DNA of 55,149 nt from MED-G17 sp963991985 (GTDB lineage Bacteria; Bacteroidota; Bacteroidia; NS11-12g; UBA9320): NCBI GenBank assembly GCA_963991985.1, contig CAXDRX010000010.1, forward strand, positions 1 to 55,149, given 5' to 3'. Below the pieces are notes generated by a model. The model was given only the letters and a program-made list of their open reading frames with translations, was not told the origin of the DNA and searched no databases. A program made the position numbers and the translations under genes. Below, piece by piece: positions 8,628-17,363 of the stretch (its first letter is position 1; each line of letters starts with the position of its first letter).

Positions 8628-9329
8628 ATGGGACAAAAAACAAATCCAATTGGGATAAGATTAGGCGTAATAAGAGGTTGGGAGTCTAGCTGGTTTGGAG
8701 GCAAAGACTTTCCAAGTAAACTTGCAGAAGACAACGAGATACGGAGATATATCCACAAAACAATTCCGCGAGCAGGAATTTCAAAGGTTGTTATTGAAAG
8801 AACAATCAAACGAGTCATCATTACAATTCACACTTCTCGGCCAGGTATAGTCATTGGCAAAGGCGGCTCAGAGGTTGATAAAACCAAAGAATCACTCAAA
8901 AAAATCACCAAAAAAGATATTCAAATTAATATTTACGAAATAAAGCGCCCAGAACTGGATGCCAAACTTGTAGCGGACAACATTGCTCAGCAAATCGAAG
9001 GAAGAATAAACTTCAAAAGAGCAATTAAGATGTCCATACAGTCTACCATGCGAATGGGAGCAGGTGGTATAAAAGTGTCCGTCGCTGGTCGATTGAATGG
9101 AGCTGAAATGGCAAGAACTCAAATGTATAAGGAAGGTAGAATTCCTTTGCATACCTTCAGAGCAGATGTAGATTATGCTCTTGCCGAAGCCAATACCATT
9201 TATGGAAAAATAGGTGTGAAAGTATGGATTTTTAAAACTGAGGTATTTGGAAAAAGAGAACTCAGCCTGAATACAGGTCTTAAACAAAAACCCAAAAGAG
9301 GGGGAATGCCGAAAAAAAGAAGAAGTTAA
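8628..9329 (+). CDS. rpsC: 30S ribosomal protein S3 (uS3)
   Basis: This 233-residue protein belongs to the mRNA entry channel. It opens MGQKTNPIGIRLG. The KH domain GXXG loop is in GIVIGKGGSEVD (around residues 65-76), and the C-terminal domain contains RMGAGGIKVSVAGRLNGAEM, which forms part of the helicase activity at the channel. The tail is basic (KPKRGGMPKKRRS). Confidence 0.98.
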   Translation: MGQKTNPIGIRLGVIRGWESSWFGGKDFPSKLAEDNEIRRYIHKTIPRAGISKVVIERTIKRVIITIHTSRPGIVIGKGGSEVDKTKESLKKITKKDIQINIYEIKRPELDAKLVADNIAQQIEGRINFKRAIKMSIQSTMRMGAGGIKVSVAGRLNGAEMARTQMYKEGRIPLHTFRADVDYALAEANTIYGKIGVKVWIFKTEVFGKRELSLNTGLKQKPKRGGMPKKRRS

Positions 9330-9332
9330 AAT

Positions 9333-9752
9333 ATGTTATCACCCAAGAGAGTCAAATATAGAAAACGTCAAAAAGGCAGAGTCAAAGGTCTTGCAGGAAG
9401 AGGTCACCGGTTGAACTTTGGTGATTTTGGGCTGAAGTCCATGGAGCCAGCTTGGATAAATTCCCGACAAATTGAAGCTGCACGTATCGCACTCAACCGC
9501 TATATGAAGAGAGAAGGTAAAGTTTGGATTAGAATATTTCCAGACAAACCAGTAACAAAAAAACCTGCTGAAGTCCGAATGGGTAAAGGAAAAGGTGCCC
9601 CTGAATATTGGGTTGCCGTCATAAAGCCAGGAACCATTTTGTTTGAAGTGGAAGGCGTCCCAGTAGAAGTTGCCAAAGAAGCTATGCGTCTGGCGGCACA
9701 AAAATTACCTGTTTTGACCAAATTTATCATTCACCCTGAATATCAAGAATAA
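9333..9752 (+). CDS. rplP: 50S ribosomal protein L16 (uL16)
   Basis: The 139-residue protein lies beside the A-site tRNA. It begins MLSPKRVKYRKRQKGR, and RMGKGKGAPEYWVAV is the conserved central segment. The arginine before MGKGKG matches the position hydroxylated in enteric uL16. It is followed by rpmC after one base. Confidence 0.98.
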   Translation: MLSPKRVKYRKRQKGRVKGLAGRGHRLNFGDFGLKSMEPAWINSRQIEAARIALNRYMKREGKVWIRIFPDKPVTKKPAEVRMGKGKGAPEYWVAVIKPGTILFEVEGVPVEVAKEAMRLAAQKLPVLTKFIIHPEYQE

Positions 9753-9753
9753 A

Positions 9754-9972
9754 ATGGAATACGCCGAAATACAAGAACTGTCAGAAAAAGAGCTCCATGC
9801 AGGACTCCGTGAAGAAAGAGAAATGCTGCTAAAATTAAAATTCAATCATGCCGTTTCTCCCATAGAAAATCCTCAAAAAATTAGTGAGACAAAGAAAGTT
9901 ATTGCCCGCTATCTCACGGAAATCAGTCTTCGTCGAAACAATAAAAAAGATCAAAATAAAAAAGAAGCGTGA
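9754..9972 (+). CDS. rpmC: 50S ribosomal protein L29 (uL29)
   Basis: This 72-residue two-helix protein sits at the tunnel exit next to uL23. The core LREEREMLLKLKFNHAVSP is the family signature, followed by an NPQKISETKKVIARYLTE helix. The lysine-rich tail is typical. TGA at 9970-9972 overlaps the ATG of rpsQ. Confidence 0.96.
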   Translation: MEYAEIQELSEKELHAGLREEREMLLKLKFNHAVSPIENPQKISETKKVIARYLTEISLRRNNKKDQNKKEA

Positions 9973-10226
9973 TGGAAAGAAACTTTAGAAAGGAAATTGT
10001 TGGGATCGTTACAAGCAATTCTATGAATAAAACGGTAACCGTCTCAGTAGAAAGAAAATACAGACACCCGAAATATGGAAAGTTTGTAAAACAAACAAAG
10101 AAATTTTCGGCTCACGACGAAAAAAATGAATGCGGTTTAAATGATATCGTAAAAATCATGGAAACAAGGCCGTTAAGTAAAAATAAATGTTGGAGACTGG
10201 TAGAAATTGTAGAAAAAGCCAAATAA
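9972..10226 (+). CDS. rpsQ: 30S ribosomal protein S17 (uS17)
   Basis: This 84-residue OB-fold protein binds 16S rRNA early in assembly. KEIVGIVTSNSMNKTVTVSV and the RHPKYGKFV strand are conserved. A GTG at 9969 lies one codon upstream, but the ATG at 9972, overlapping the rpmC TGA, is the more likely start. Confidence 0.97.
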   Translation: MERNFRKEIVGIVTSNSMNKTVTVSVERKYRHPKYGKFVKQTKKFSAHDEKNECGLNDIVKIMETRPLSKNKCWRLVEIVEKAK

Positions 10227-10227
10227 T

Positions 10228-10596
10228 ATGGTACAACAAGAATCAAGATTAAAAGTGGCAGACAACAGCGGTGCGAAAGAAGTTCTCTGCATTCGAGTTT
10301 TGGGAGGCACTGGAAGAAGATACGCATCCCTAGGAGACAAAATTGTTGTTACGGTAAAGGAAGCTACTCCATCGGGAAACGTTAAAAAAGGCACTGTTTC
10401 AACAGCTGTAGTAGTTAGAACCAAAAAAGAGGTTAGGCGAGCGGACGGTTCTTACATTAGGTTTGATGACAACTCGTGCGTTTTACTCAACGCTCAAAGT
10501 GAACCAAGAGGTACTCGTATTTTCGGTCCCGTTGCCCGTGAGCTGAGAGACAATAAGTTTATGAAAATCGTATCATTAGCACCTGAAGTTATTTAA
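10228..10596 (+). CDS. rplN: 50S ribosomal protein L14 (uL14)
   Basis: This 122-residue protein is at the subunit interface and is the binding site of silencing factor RsfS in other bacteria. It begins MVQQESRLKVADNSGAKE and ends with GPVARELRDNKFMKIVSLAP, both near-invariant. It is the usual boundary between the S10 and spc operons; no promoter is visible in the single-base gap before it. Confidence 0.98.
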   Translation: MVQQESRLKVADNSGAKEVLCIRVLGGTGRRYASLGDKIVVTVKEATPSGNVKKGTVSTAVVVRTKKEVRRADGSYIRFDDNSCVLLNAQSEPRGTRIFGPVARELRDNKFMKIVSLAPEVI

Positions 10597-10598
10597 AA

Positions 10599-10910
10599 AT
10601 GAAATTGAAAATAAAAAAAGGAGATATGGTCAAAGTGCTTTCCGGTGATGATCGAAACGCCACAGGAAAAGTCCTTAGAGTATTGGCATCAAAACAAACA
10701 GCAATTGTTGAGGGAGTTAATCTTGTGACCAAACACAAAAAACCAGATGCAGAAAATCCAGATGGTTCCATTTTGAAAGTAGAAGCGCCTATACGAATGA
10801 GTAAACTTCAAGTTCTAGTCAACGGGGAGCCGACCAGGATTGGAAGAAAACTAGACGAAAATGGAAAAATAAAGCGCTATGCAAAAAAGACAGGGGACTT
10901 CATAGAATAA
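10599..10910 (+). CDS. rplX: 50S ribosomal protein L24 (uL24)
   Basis: This 103-residue assembly initiator has an N-terminal KOW motif (KKGDMVKVLSGDDRNATGKV). The C-terminal part contains EAPIRMSKLQV and RIGRK. It is placed between rplN and rplE as in the standard spc order. Confidence 0.97.
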   Translation: MKLKIKKGDMVKVLSGDDRNATGKVLRVLASKQTAIVEGVNLVTKHKKPDAENPDGSILKVEAPIRMSKLQVLVNGEPTRIGRKLDENGKIKRYAKKTGDFIE

Positions 10911-10913
10911 AAA

Positions 10914-11468
10914 ATGACAACACCAAGACTCAAAGAAAAATACAACACTCAAATTTCTCAAAGCCTCAAAGAGGAAGGTCAGTACAAAAACGTGATGCAA
11001 ATTCCTAAGCTAATGAAAATTTGCTTAAATCAAGGTATTGGTAAGGCTGTTTCAGACAAAAAAATGGTAGACACAGCAGTAGAGGAAATGTCCCTGATTG
11101 CGGGTCAAAAAGCTATACCGACTTATTCTAAAAAAGATATTTCAAACTTTAAGCTAAGAAAAAATATGCCGATCGGTTGTAAAGTAACACTGAGGGGAGA
11201 CAAAATGTGGGAATTCTTGGACAGACTCATCTCTGTGGCTTTGCCAAGAGTTCGAGATTTTCAAGGGATAAGTGACAAAGGGTTTGATGGCCGGGGCAAC
11301 TTTACAATGGGCATTACCGAGCAAATCATTTTCCCTGAAATAAACATTGACAAGACCAATACCATCATGGGCATGGACATCACCTTCGTAACCAATGCAA
11401 GTTCAGATGTAGAATGTTTCAATCTACTCAAAAAATTAGGAATTCCATTTAAAAACAGAAATAAATAA
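10914..11468 (+). CDS. rplE: 50S ribosomal protein L5 (uL5)
   Basis: The 184-residue protein binds 5S rRNA and the P-site tRNA elbow. Conserved parts are PKLMKICLNQGIGKAV, the AGQKAIPTYSKKDISNFKLR segment and the RVRDFQGISDKGFDGRGN loop. Its length is normal for the family, and there is a one-base gap to rpsN. Confidence 0.98.
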   Translation: MTTPRLKEKYNTQISQSLKEEGQYKNVMQIPKLMKICLNQGIGKAVSDKKMVDTAVEEMSLIAGQKAIPTYSKKDISNFKLRKNMPIGCKVTLRGDKMWEFLDRLISVALPRVRDFQGISDKGFDGRGNFTMGITEQIIFPEINIDKTNTIMGMDITFVTNASSDVECFNLLKKLGIPFKNRNK

Positions 11469-11469
11469 A

Positions 11470-11739
11470 ATGGCAAAAGAATCAATGAAAGCAAGGCAAC
11501 AAAAGAGAGCCAAAATAGTTGCCAAATACGCAGAAAAAAGAACAAAACTCAAGGCCGAAGGAGACTATGAAGCTCTTCAAAAGCTTCCAAGAAATGCTTC
11601 TCCAGTAAGACTGAGAAACAGATGTAGCTATACTGGAAGACCTCGAGGCTACATGAGAAAATTTGGTTTAAGTAGAAATGCCTTCCGAAAATTGGCCGGA
11701 GAAGGTATGATTCCTGGTGTAACAAAAGCAAGCTGGTAA
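11470..11739 (+). CDS. rpsN: 30S ribosomal protein S14 (uS14), zinc-free form
   Basis: The 89-residue protein is of the longer, zinc-independent type. Only one cysteine is present (RNRCSYTGRPRGYMRKFGLS), so the four-cysteine finger of the short form is missing. The ending FRKLAGEGMIPGVTKASW is the standard C-terminus. It binds the 30S head and has the usual spc position. Confidence 0.97.
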   Translation: MAKESMKARQQKRAKIVAKYAEKRTKLKAEGDYEALQKLPRNASPVRLRNRCSYTGRPRGYMRKFGLSRNAFRKLAGEGMIPGVTKASW

Positions 11740-11740
11740 A

Positions 11741-12139
11741 ATGCAGTCAGATCCAATAGCAGATTATCTTACACAGATAAGAAATGCCATCAAGGCAAAT
11801 CATAAAGTAGTCGAAATACCTTCATCTGGTATCAAAAAGTCCATCACAAAAGTTCTATTTGAAAAGGGCTACATTCTCAATTATCTTTTTACAGACGAAG
11901 GGCCTCAGGGAAGCATAAAGATTGCACTTAAATACCATCCCACCACCAAATTGCCTGCGATAAGAGAGCTAAAAAGATACAGCAAGCCCGGGCTCCGAAA
12001 ATATAGCGGATCTCAAACGCTACCGAGTGTTATCAATGGATTGGGGATAGCAATCATATCCACTTCACAAGGAGTAATGACGGACAAAGAAGCAAGAAAA
12101 AATAATATCGGAGGAGAAATTATCTGTTTTATATCTTAA
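11741..12139 (+). CDS. rpsH: 30S ribosomal protein S8 (uS8)
   Basis: This 132-residue primary 16S rRNA binder begins MQSDPIADYLTQIRNAIKA. The C-terminal ISTSQGVMTDKEARKNNIGG segment is the conserved RNA-binding part. In enteric bacteria uS8 represses the spc operon at the rplE leader; no mimic was identified here. Confidence 0.98.
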   Translation: MQSDPIADYLTQIRNAIKANHKVVEIPSSGIKKSITKVLFEKGYILNYLFTDEGPQGSIKIALKYHPTTKLPAIRELKRYSKPGLRKYSGSQTLPSVINGLGIAIISTSQGVMTDKEARKNNIGGEIICFIS

Positions 12140-12143
12140 AATT

Positions 12144-12695
12144 ATGTCTAGAATAGGAAAAAATCCACTCGAAATTCCAACAGGAGTGACTGTTGAAAAA
12201 ATAGAAAATTCGGTTCATGTCAAAGGACCAAAAGGTGAGTTGCATCAAGAAATTCATCCAGATTTGGAACTAGAAATAGGTGATACGCAACTAAAACTCT
12301 CGAGGCCTTCGGATTCAAAAGAACACAAGTCTGCTCATGGCTTGTATCGGTCTCTCATTAAAAATATGATTGAAGGCGTAAGCAAGGGCTTCAAAACAGA
12401 ACAAGAATTAGTAGGGGTAGGTTACAAGGCATCGAACCAAGGACAAATTCTTGAGATGAATCTGGGTTACTCGCACAACATATTTTTGGAAATTCCGAAA
12501 GAGGTGAAAATTACAACGGAAACGGTGAAAGGAAAAAACCCTACCATCACCTTGGAAAGTTACGATAAACAACTCATTGGCCAGGTTGCAGCCAAAATTA
12601 GATCCTTAAGAAAACCAGAACCATACAAAGGGAAGGGAGTCAAATTTGTGGGAGAGGTACTCCGAAGAAAAGAAGGAAAAACAGCAGCAAAATAA
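12144..12695 (+). CDS. rplF: 50S ribosomal protein L6 (uL6)
   Basis: The 183-residue protein has two related domains near the factor-binding site. It begins MSRIGKNPLEIPTGV, with VKGPKGEL in the first domain, GVGYKASNQG in the middle, and LRKPEPYKGKGVKF in the second. Confidence 0.98.
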   Translation: MSRIGKNPLEIPTGVTVEKIENSVHVKGPKGELHQEIHPDLELEIGDTQLKLSRPSDSKEHKSAHGLYRSLIKNMIEGVSKGFKTEQELVGVGYKASNQGQILEMNLGYSHNIFLEIPKEVKITTETVKGKNPTITLESYDKQLIGQVAAKIRSLRKPEPYKGKGVKFVGEVLRRKEGKTAAK

Positions 12696-12704
12696 CTTAG
12701 AATT

Positions 12705-13061
12705 ATGGCTTTTAATAAAATAGCAAGAAGAAATAAAATCAGAAATAGCATACGAAAAAGTCTAAAGGGAAATGCCAAAAAACCAAGACTTTCGGTTTTC
12801 AGAAGCAACAAACAAATTTATGCTCAGTTGATAGATGACGAAATGGGAAGAACTATACTTGCTGCTTCTAGCAGAGAGACACCCGTGGCAGAAAATGAAG
12901 AAAGCAAGACAATAAAATCTCAAAAAGTAGGGAAACTGATTGCCCAAAGGGCCAAAGAAAACGGTATCGAAGAAGTAGTTTTTGATCGGGGTGGTTACCT
13001 CTATCATGGAAGGATAAAAAGTTTAGCGGAGGCAGCAAGAGAAGAGGGTTTAAAATTTTAA
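12705..13061 (+). CDS. rplR: 50S ribosomal protein L18 (uL18)
   Basis: The 118-residue protein binds 5S rRNA together with uL5. It has a basic N-terminal tail (RRNKIRNSIRKSLKGN), then KPRLSVFRSNKQIYAQLIDD, and ends with VVFDRGGYLYHGRIKSLAEA, the most conserved stretch. The ATG at 12705 follows rplF by 9 bases. Confidence 0.98.
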   Translation: MAFNKIARRNKIRNSIRKSLKGNAKKPRLSVFRSNKQIYAQLIDDEMGRTILAASSRETPVAENEESKTIKSQKVGKLIAQRAKENGIEEVVFDRGGYLYHGRIKSLAEAAREEGLKF

Positions 13062-13067
13062 TTAAAA

Positions 13068-13586
13068 ATGGCAACGGAAACACTAAAAAAAGTAAAGTCT
13101 TCAGACATTGAACTAAAAGAAACCGTGGTGGAAATAAACCGCGTTGCAAAAGTTACCAAAGGGGGCAGGACATTCAGTTTTACTGCTATTGTCGTTGTTG
13201 GCAATGGAGATGGAATCGTTGGTCATGGTCTTGGCAAGGCAAGTGAGGTAGTAGACTCCATCCAGAAAGGTATAGAGAACGCCAAAAAGAATTTGATCAA
13301 GGTGCCGGTAATCAATGGTACAATTCCCCATGAACAATTAGGCAAATTTAGTGGTGGTAGGGTATTCATCAAACCAGCATCAAGCGGAACAGGAGTCATC
13401 GCTGGCGGTGCAATGCGTGCTGTATTAGAATCTGCAGGGGTAAACGATGTTTTGGCCAAATCTAAAGGAAGTTCAAACCCTCACAATGTAGTGAAAGCAA
13501 CCTTAGATGCATTAAGTAAGTTAAGAGATCCCTACACCATAGCTCAACAAAGAGGGGTAGAATTAAATAAGGTATTTAACGGATAA
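13068..13586 (+). CDS. rpsE: 30S ribosomal protein S5 (uS5)
   Basis: The 172-residue protein acts at the mRNA entry channel and in decoding fidelity. VAKVTKGGRTFSFTAIVVVG is followed by GKASEVVDSIQKG and then SSGTGVIAGGAMRAVLESAG. No change is evident in the spectinomycin-contact loop. Confidence 0.98.
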   Translation: MATETLKKVKSSDIELKETVVEINRVAKVTKGGRTFSFTAIVVVGNGDGIVGHGLGKASEVVDSIQKGIENAKKNLIKVPVINGTIPHEQLGKFSGGRVFIKPASSGTGVIAGGAMRAVLESAGVNDVLAKSKGSSNPHNVVKATLDALSKLRDPYTIAQQRGVELNKVFNG

Positions 13587-13587
13587 A

Positions 13588-13767
13588 ATGGCAAAGCTGA
13601 GAATAACCAAAATAAAAAGTGTAATCAACAGACCAGAAAACCAAAAGCGTACGATGGTTGCCTTAGGATTGCACAAGATGAATCAATCAAAAGAAATTGA
13701 GGATACGCCAATGGTCAAAGGAATGATTCAAAAAGTAGAACATTTACTTAAAATCGAAAAAATTTAA
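13588..13767 (+). CDS. rpmD: 50S ribosomal protein L30 (uL30)
   Basis: This short gene encodes 59 residues. The product begins MAKLRITKIKSVINRP and contains LGLHKMNQSKEIEDTPMVKG, the uL30 signature (gLrkln-vv-dtp-vrGMi). It fills the 182-base gap between rpsE and rplO, one base after rpsE, exactly as the spc order predicts. Confidence 0.96.
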   Translation: MAKLRITKIKSVINRPENQKRTMVALGLHKMNQSKEIEDTPMVKGMIQKVEHLLKIEKI

Positions 13768-13768
13768 A

Positions 13769-14218
13769 ATGAATTTACACAATCTTAAACCAGCAGAGGG
13801 GTCGATAAAAAAAAGAAAAAGAATTGGACGAGGCCAAGGATCTGGAAAAGGAGGAACCTCAACCAAAGGTCACAAAGGGGCTCAATCAAGATCGGGTTAC
13901 TCCAAAAAGCTCGGCTTTGAAGGTGGCCAAATGCCACTGCAAAGGAGAGTTCCAAAATTTGGTTTCAAGAATTTTAGAAGACAGGAGTACACGGCAATAA
14001 ACCTGGAAAAGCTCCAATCTCTATCTGAAAAATACAAATTGAAGGAAATTTCACATGCCAAGTTGTACGAATTAAAGCTCGTACAAAAAAGTGAAAAAAT
14101 AAAAATTTTGTGTCGAGGAGAATTGAAAACTGGACTTACCGTGAAAGCACATGGTTTCTCGGCCAAAGCCAAAGAAGCAATTGAAGCTGCTGGGGGCAAA
14201 ACAGAAATCATTTCTTAG
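13769..14218 (+). CDS. rplO: 50S ribosomal protein L15 (uL15)
   Basis: The 149-residue late-assembly protein begins MNLHNLKPAEGSIKKRKRIG. GRGQGSGKGGTSTKGHKGAQ and GFEGGQMPLQRRVPKFGF are invariant family blocks. It is followed by secY after three bases. Confidence 0.98.
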   Translation: MNLHNLKPAEGSIKKRKRIGRGQGSGKGGTSTKGHKGAQSRSGYSKKLGFEGGQMPLQRRVPKFGFKNFRRQEYTAINLEKLQSLSEKYKLKEISHAKLYELKLVQKSEKIKILCRGELKTGLTVKAHGFSAKAKEAIEAAGGKTEIIS

Positions 14219-14221
14219 CCG

Positions 14222-15586
14222 ATGAAAAAATTTATCCAAACAATAAAAAACATATTCAGTATAGATGAACTGAAGGACCGGTTGATCCAAACCCTTATAT
14301 TATTGTTGGTATATCGGGTAGGTACTTTTATTGTTATTCCAGGTGTAAACCCTCTGATTCTTGACGCCTTAAATTCTTCGAGCAAAGGAGGGGGCCTACT
14401 TGATTTTGTCAATACTTTTTCTGGAGGAGCTTTCAATCGAGCATCTATTTTCGCTTTGGGAATTATGCCCTACATTTCAGCATCAATCATTATACAGTTG
14501 CTGAGCATTGCAGTGCCTCAATTTCAAAAGATGCAAAAAGAAGGGGAAGATGGAAGAAGAAGACTCAATCAAATTACAAGATATCTAACCATTGCAATTA
14601 CAGGTGTACAGGCGTCTGCTTACTTAGCCAATTTGAAAAGTACAAAAGCCGAAGCAATTTTGGCTTACGGGTCGAATCCCATTATGAGTCCTTTCGTTTT
14701 TATGGTTTCTGGGGTGGTGGTTCTAATAGCAGGAACAATGTTCACGATGTGGCTTGGTGAAAGGATTACAGATCGAGGTTTGGGCAATGGAATTTCACTC
14801 ATTATCATGGTTGGGATTATTAGTAGCCTACCTTTTTCACTTTTAGCCGAATTTAATGGTAGGTTTCAAGGAAACGGAGGACCGATCATATTTATAGTAG
14901 AAATGATTTTTTGGCTTGCAGTTATCTTAAGTGTCATACTTCTGGTTCAAGGGACGCGCCGAATTCCAGTTCAATATGCTAAAAGGATTGTTGGAAAAAG
15001 ACAATATGGTGGTGTCCGGCAATACCTCCCGCTAAAAGTGAATGCTGCTGGAGTTATGCCCATCATTTTTGCTCAAGCGCTCATGTTCTTGCCATCTACA
15101 CTTATCCAATTTTTTCCAGAAAACTCAAGATCCCAAAGCATTCTATTAAGTTTTGTGGATCCATATGCTGTGGGATACAATATTGTATTTTTTATTATGA
15201 TAGTACTTTTTACCTACTTCTATACAGCAATACAATTCAATCCTACTCAAATTGCGGATGAATTAAAAAGGAATGGTGGATTTATCCCAGGGGTGAAACC
15301 AGGTAAAAAAACATCCAACTTTATTGACACGGTGATGTCTCGAATAACTTTGCCAGGGGCCATCTACCTAGGTATTGTTGCTATATTTCCTTCCATTGCC
15401 ATACGTTTGGGAGTGAATGATCAATTTGCGCAATTTTTCGGAGGCACTTCTTTGCTTATTATGGTAGGTGTTGTTTTGGACACACTCCAACAAATAGAAA
15501 GTTATTTGTTAATGAGACATTATGATGGATTAATGAAAACGGGAAGAATAAAAGGAAGGACAAATACTGGGACTGCTATGACGTAA
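14222..15586 (+). CDS. secY: Preprotein translocase subunit SecY
   Basis: The 454-residue inner-membrane channel has ten predicted transmembrane helices and moves or inserts Sec substrates with SecE/SecG and SecA. The N-terminal helix is preceded by a DRLIQTLILLLVYRVGTFI segment. The plug/TM2 region ALGIMPYISASIIIQLL and the cytoplasmic C5 loop RNGGFIPGVKPGKKT are conserved. adk and map, which often follow secY, are absent; infA comes next. Confidence 0.98.
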   Translation: MKKFIQTIKNIFSIDELKDRLIQTLILLLVYRVGTFIVIPGVNPLILDALNSSSKGGGLLDFVNTFSGGAFNRASIFALGIMPYISASIIIQLLSIAVPQFQKMQKEGEDGRRRLNQITRYLTIAITGVQASAYLANLKSTKAEAILAYGSNPIMSPFVFMVSGVVVLIAGTMFTMWLGERITDRGLGNGISLIIMVGIISSLPFSLLAEFNGRFQGNGGPIIFIVEMIFWLAVILSVILLVQGTRRIPVQYAKRIVGKRQYGGVRQYLPLKVNAAGVMPIIFAQALMFLPSTLIQFFPENSRSQSILLSFVDPYAVGYNIVFFIMIVLFTYFYTAIQFNPTQIADELKRNGGFIPGVKPGKKTSNFIDTVMSRITLPGAIYLGIVAIFPSIAIRLGVNDQFAQFFGGTSLLIMVGVVLDTLQQIESYLLMRHYDGLMKTGRIKGRTNTGTAMT

Positions 15587-15592
15587 AAGTCC

Positions 15593-15623
15593 TTTGATAT
15601 TGATGTATATTACCGTAATTTTG
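15593..15623 (+). promoter_or_regulatory. Bacteroidota-type promoter upstream of infA
   Basis: TTTG at 15593-15596 is followed after 19 bases by TAATTTTG at 15616-15623, 17 bases before the infA ATG. It matches the TTG/TAnnTTTG consensus in full. It gives the infA to rplQ (alpha) part of the block its own promoter, in the 54-base gap after secY. Confidence 0.75.
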
Positions 15624-15640
15624 CAAACCCAAAAAAATAA

Positions 15641-15859
15641 ATGGCCAAACAAGAAGCAATAAAACAAGATGGGATCATAACCGAGTCCTTGTCCAATGCA
15701 ATGTTTCGAGTGAAGTTAGATAATGGACATGAAATTCTGGCAACAATTTCTGGTAAAATGCGAAAATTTTACATCAAAATCATACCTGGAGATAAAGTTT
15801 CAGTAGAAATGTCACCCTACGATTTAACACGAGGAAGAATCACTTATCGATACAAATAA
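15641..15859 (+). CDS. infA: Translation initiation factor IF-1
   Basis: The 72-residue S1-fold factor binds the 30S A site during initiation. It begins MAKQEAIKQDGIITESLSNA, contains FRVKLDNGHEILATISGKMR, and ends DLTRGRITYRYK. It is directly downstream of the internal promoter, so it can be expressed apart from secY. Confidence 0.97.
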   Translation: MAKQEAIKQDGIITESLSNAMFRVKLDNGHEILATISGKMRKFYIKIIPGDKVSVEMSPYDLTRGRITYRYK

Positions 15860-15868
15860 TACGATACA

Positions 15869-15985
15869 ATGAAAGTAAGAACATCTGTAAAAAAAAGATC
15901 TGCCGACTGCAAAATAGTAAAGCGAAATGGCAAGGTGTATGTTATAAACAAGAAGAACCCAAAATTTAAACAAAGACAAGGATAA
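15869..15985 (+). CDS. rpmJ: 50S ribosomal protein L36 (bL36), zinc-free form
   Basis: This 38-residue gene lies between infA and rpsM. The product begins MKVRTSVKKRSADCKIVKR and ends NKKNPKFKQRQG. Of the Cys/His residues that bind zinc in many bL36 proteins only one cysteine remains, so this is the zinc-free type common in Bacteroidota. The stop TAA overlaps the rpsM ATG by one base. Confidence 0.95.
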   Translation: MKVRTSVKKRSADCKIVKRNGKVYVINKKNPKFKQRQG

Positions 15986-16350
15986 TGGCCCGTATAGCTG
16001 GTGTAGACTTACCAAAAAACAAAAGAGGTGTTATTGGACTCACCTACATCTATGGAATAGGTAGAAGTAGATCCAAAGAGATTCTGATGGAAGCGAAGAT
16101 TGATGTTAGCAAGAAAGTAGGTGATTGGTCTGATGATGAGCTCTCAGCAATTAGAAATCTAGTTGGCGAATTTAAATTGGAAGGAGAGTTGCGTTCAGAG
16201 GTGCAAATGAATATCAAACGACTTATGGATATAGGTTGTTATCGTGGGCTGCGGCACAGAAAAGGTTTGCCGCTTAGGGGACAGAAAACAAAGAATAACT
16301 CACGAACTCGAAAAGGCAAAAAAGTTACAGTAGCAGGCAAAAAGAAATAA
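15985..16350 (+). CDS. rpsM: 30S ribosomal protein S13 (uS13)
   Basis: The 121-residue protein at the top of the 30S head contacts P-site tRNA and the 50S bridge. It begins MARIAGVDLPKNKRGVIGLT and contains YRGLRHRKGLPLRGQKTKNN followed by the basic tail. The ATG overlaps the rpmJ stop. Confidence 0.98.
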   Translation: MARIAGVDLPKNKRGVIGLTYIYGIGRSRSKEILMEAKIDVSKKVGDWSDDELSAIRNLVGEFKLEGELRSEVQMNIKRLMDIGCYRGLRHRKGLPLRGQKTKNNSRTRKGKKVTVAGKKK

Positions 16351-16351
16351 G

Positions 16352-16744
16352 ATGGCAACAGGAAAAAAAGCAAGCAATAAAAATAGGAAAGTAAGAGTTG
16401 AGCCTCAAGGACAGGCGCACATACAAGCAAGTTTCAACAACATCATCGTAAGCATAACCAATATGCAAGGCCAAGTTATTTCTTGGAGCAGTGCCGGAAA
16501 AATGGGTTTTCGAGGCTCCAAGAAAAATACACCCTATGCAGGTCAACTTGCCTCAGAGGATGCTGCAAAAGTTGCAGTCGAACTTGGAATGAGTAAAGTT
16601 GATGTGCTTGTCAAAGGTCCAGGGTCAGGAAGAGAATCTGCCATTCGAACCTTACAATCTAGTGGATTGCAGGTGCTTTCGATCACAGATATCACTCCAT
16701 TGCCTCACAATGGTTGTCGACCACCAAAGAGAAGAAGAGTTTAA
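16352..16744 (+). CDS. rpsK: 30S ribosomal protein S11 (uS11)
   Basis: This 130-residue platform protein contains QASFNNIIVSITNMQGQVIS and the conserved GPGSGRESAIRTLQSSGL, ending HNGCRPPKRRRV. The Asn-Gly pair in the ending is the known isoaspartate site of uS11. The order rpsM-rpsK-rpsD-rpoA-rplQ is the standard alpha operon. Confidence 0.98.
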   Translation: MATGKKASNKNRKVRVEPQGQAHIQASFNNIIVSITNMQGQVISWSSAGKMGFRGSKKNTPYAGQLASEDAAKVAVELGMSKVDVLVKGPGSGRESAIRTLQSSGLQVLSITDITPLPHNGCRPPKRRRV

Positions 16745-16756
16745 AAAAGAATAAAA

Positions 16757-17359
16757 ATGGCAAGATATAGAGGACCAAAAAGTAAAATTGCAAGAAAGTT
16801 TAGTGAGCCAATTTTCGGCCCAGACAAAGTGTTGGATAGAAAAAATTATCCTCCCGGGGTCCATGGCAACAAGAGAAGAAGAGGAAAAAAATCGGAGTAT
16901 GCCATACAGTTGGCGGAAAAACAAAAAGCCAAGTATACTTACGGTTTGCTCGAAAGACAATTTCGGGGTTTATTTGATAAGGCAGCACGGAGCAAGGGAA
17001 TTACTGGCGAAAACCTTTTAAAACTCCTTGAATCTAGATTAGACAACGTTGTGTTTAGACTGGGACTTGCCAATACCAGAAGGGGAGCAAGACAGTTGGT
17101 TAGTCATAAGCATATCAAAGTCAATGGTGTAGTTACCAACATTCCTTCTTGTTTATTAAAACCAGGGGATAAGGTTGAGGTAAGAGAGAAATCAAAATCA
17201 CTAGAACTGATAACAGAAGCGCTTAGCGCAAAACGATCTTTTACTTGGCTAGAATGGGAAAGCAATGATTTTAAAGGAACTTTCCTCAACTATCCAGAGA
17301 GATCAGAAATCCCTGAAAATATAAAAGAACAATTAATTGTAGAATTATACTCAAAATAA
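16757..17359 (+). CDS. rpsD: 30S ribosomal protein S4 (uS4)
   Basis: The 200-residue primary 16S binder begins MARYRGPKSKIARKF. The S4 RNA-binding domain contains RLDNVVFRLGLANTRRGARQ and VSHKHIKVNGVVTNIPS. The N-terminus lacks the cysteine knuckle seen in some bacteria. In enteric bacteria uS4 represses this operon. Confidence 0.98.
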   Translation: MARYRGPKSKIARKFSEPIFGPDKVLDRKNYPPGVHGNKRRRGKKSEYAIQLAEKQKAKYTYGLLERQFRGLFDKAARSKGITGENLLKLLESRLDNVVFRLGLANTRRGARQLVSHKHIKVNGVVTNIPSCLLKPGDKVEVREKSKSLELITEALSAKRSFTWLEWESNDFKGTFLNYPERSEIPENIKEQLIVELYSK

Positions 17360-17363
17360 TCAG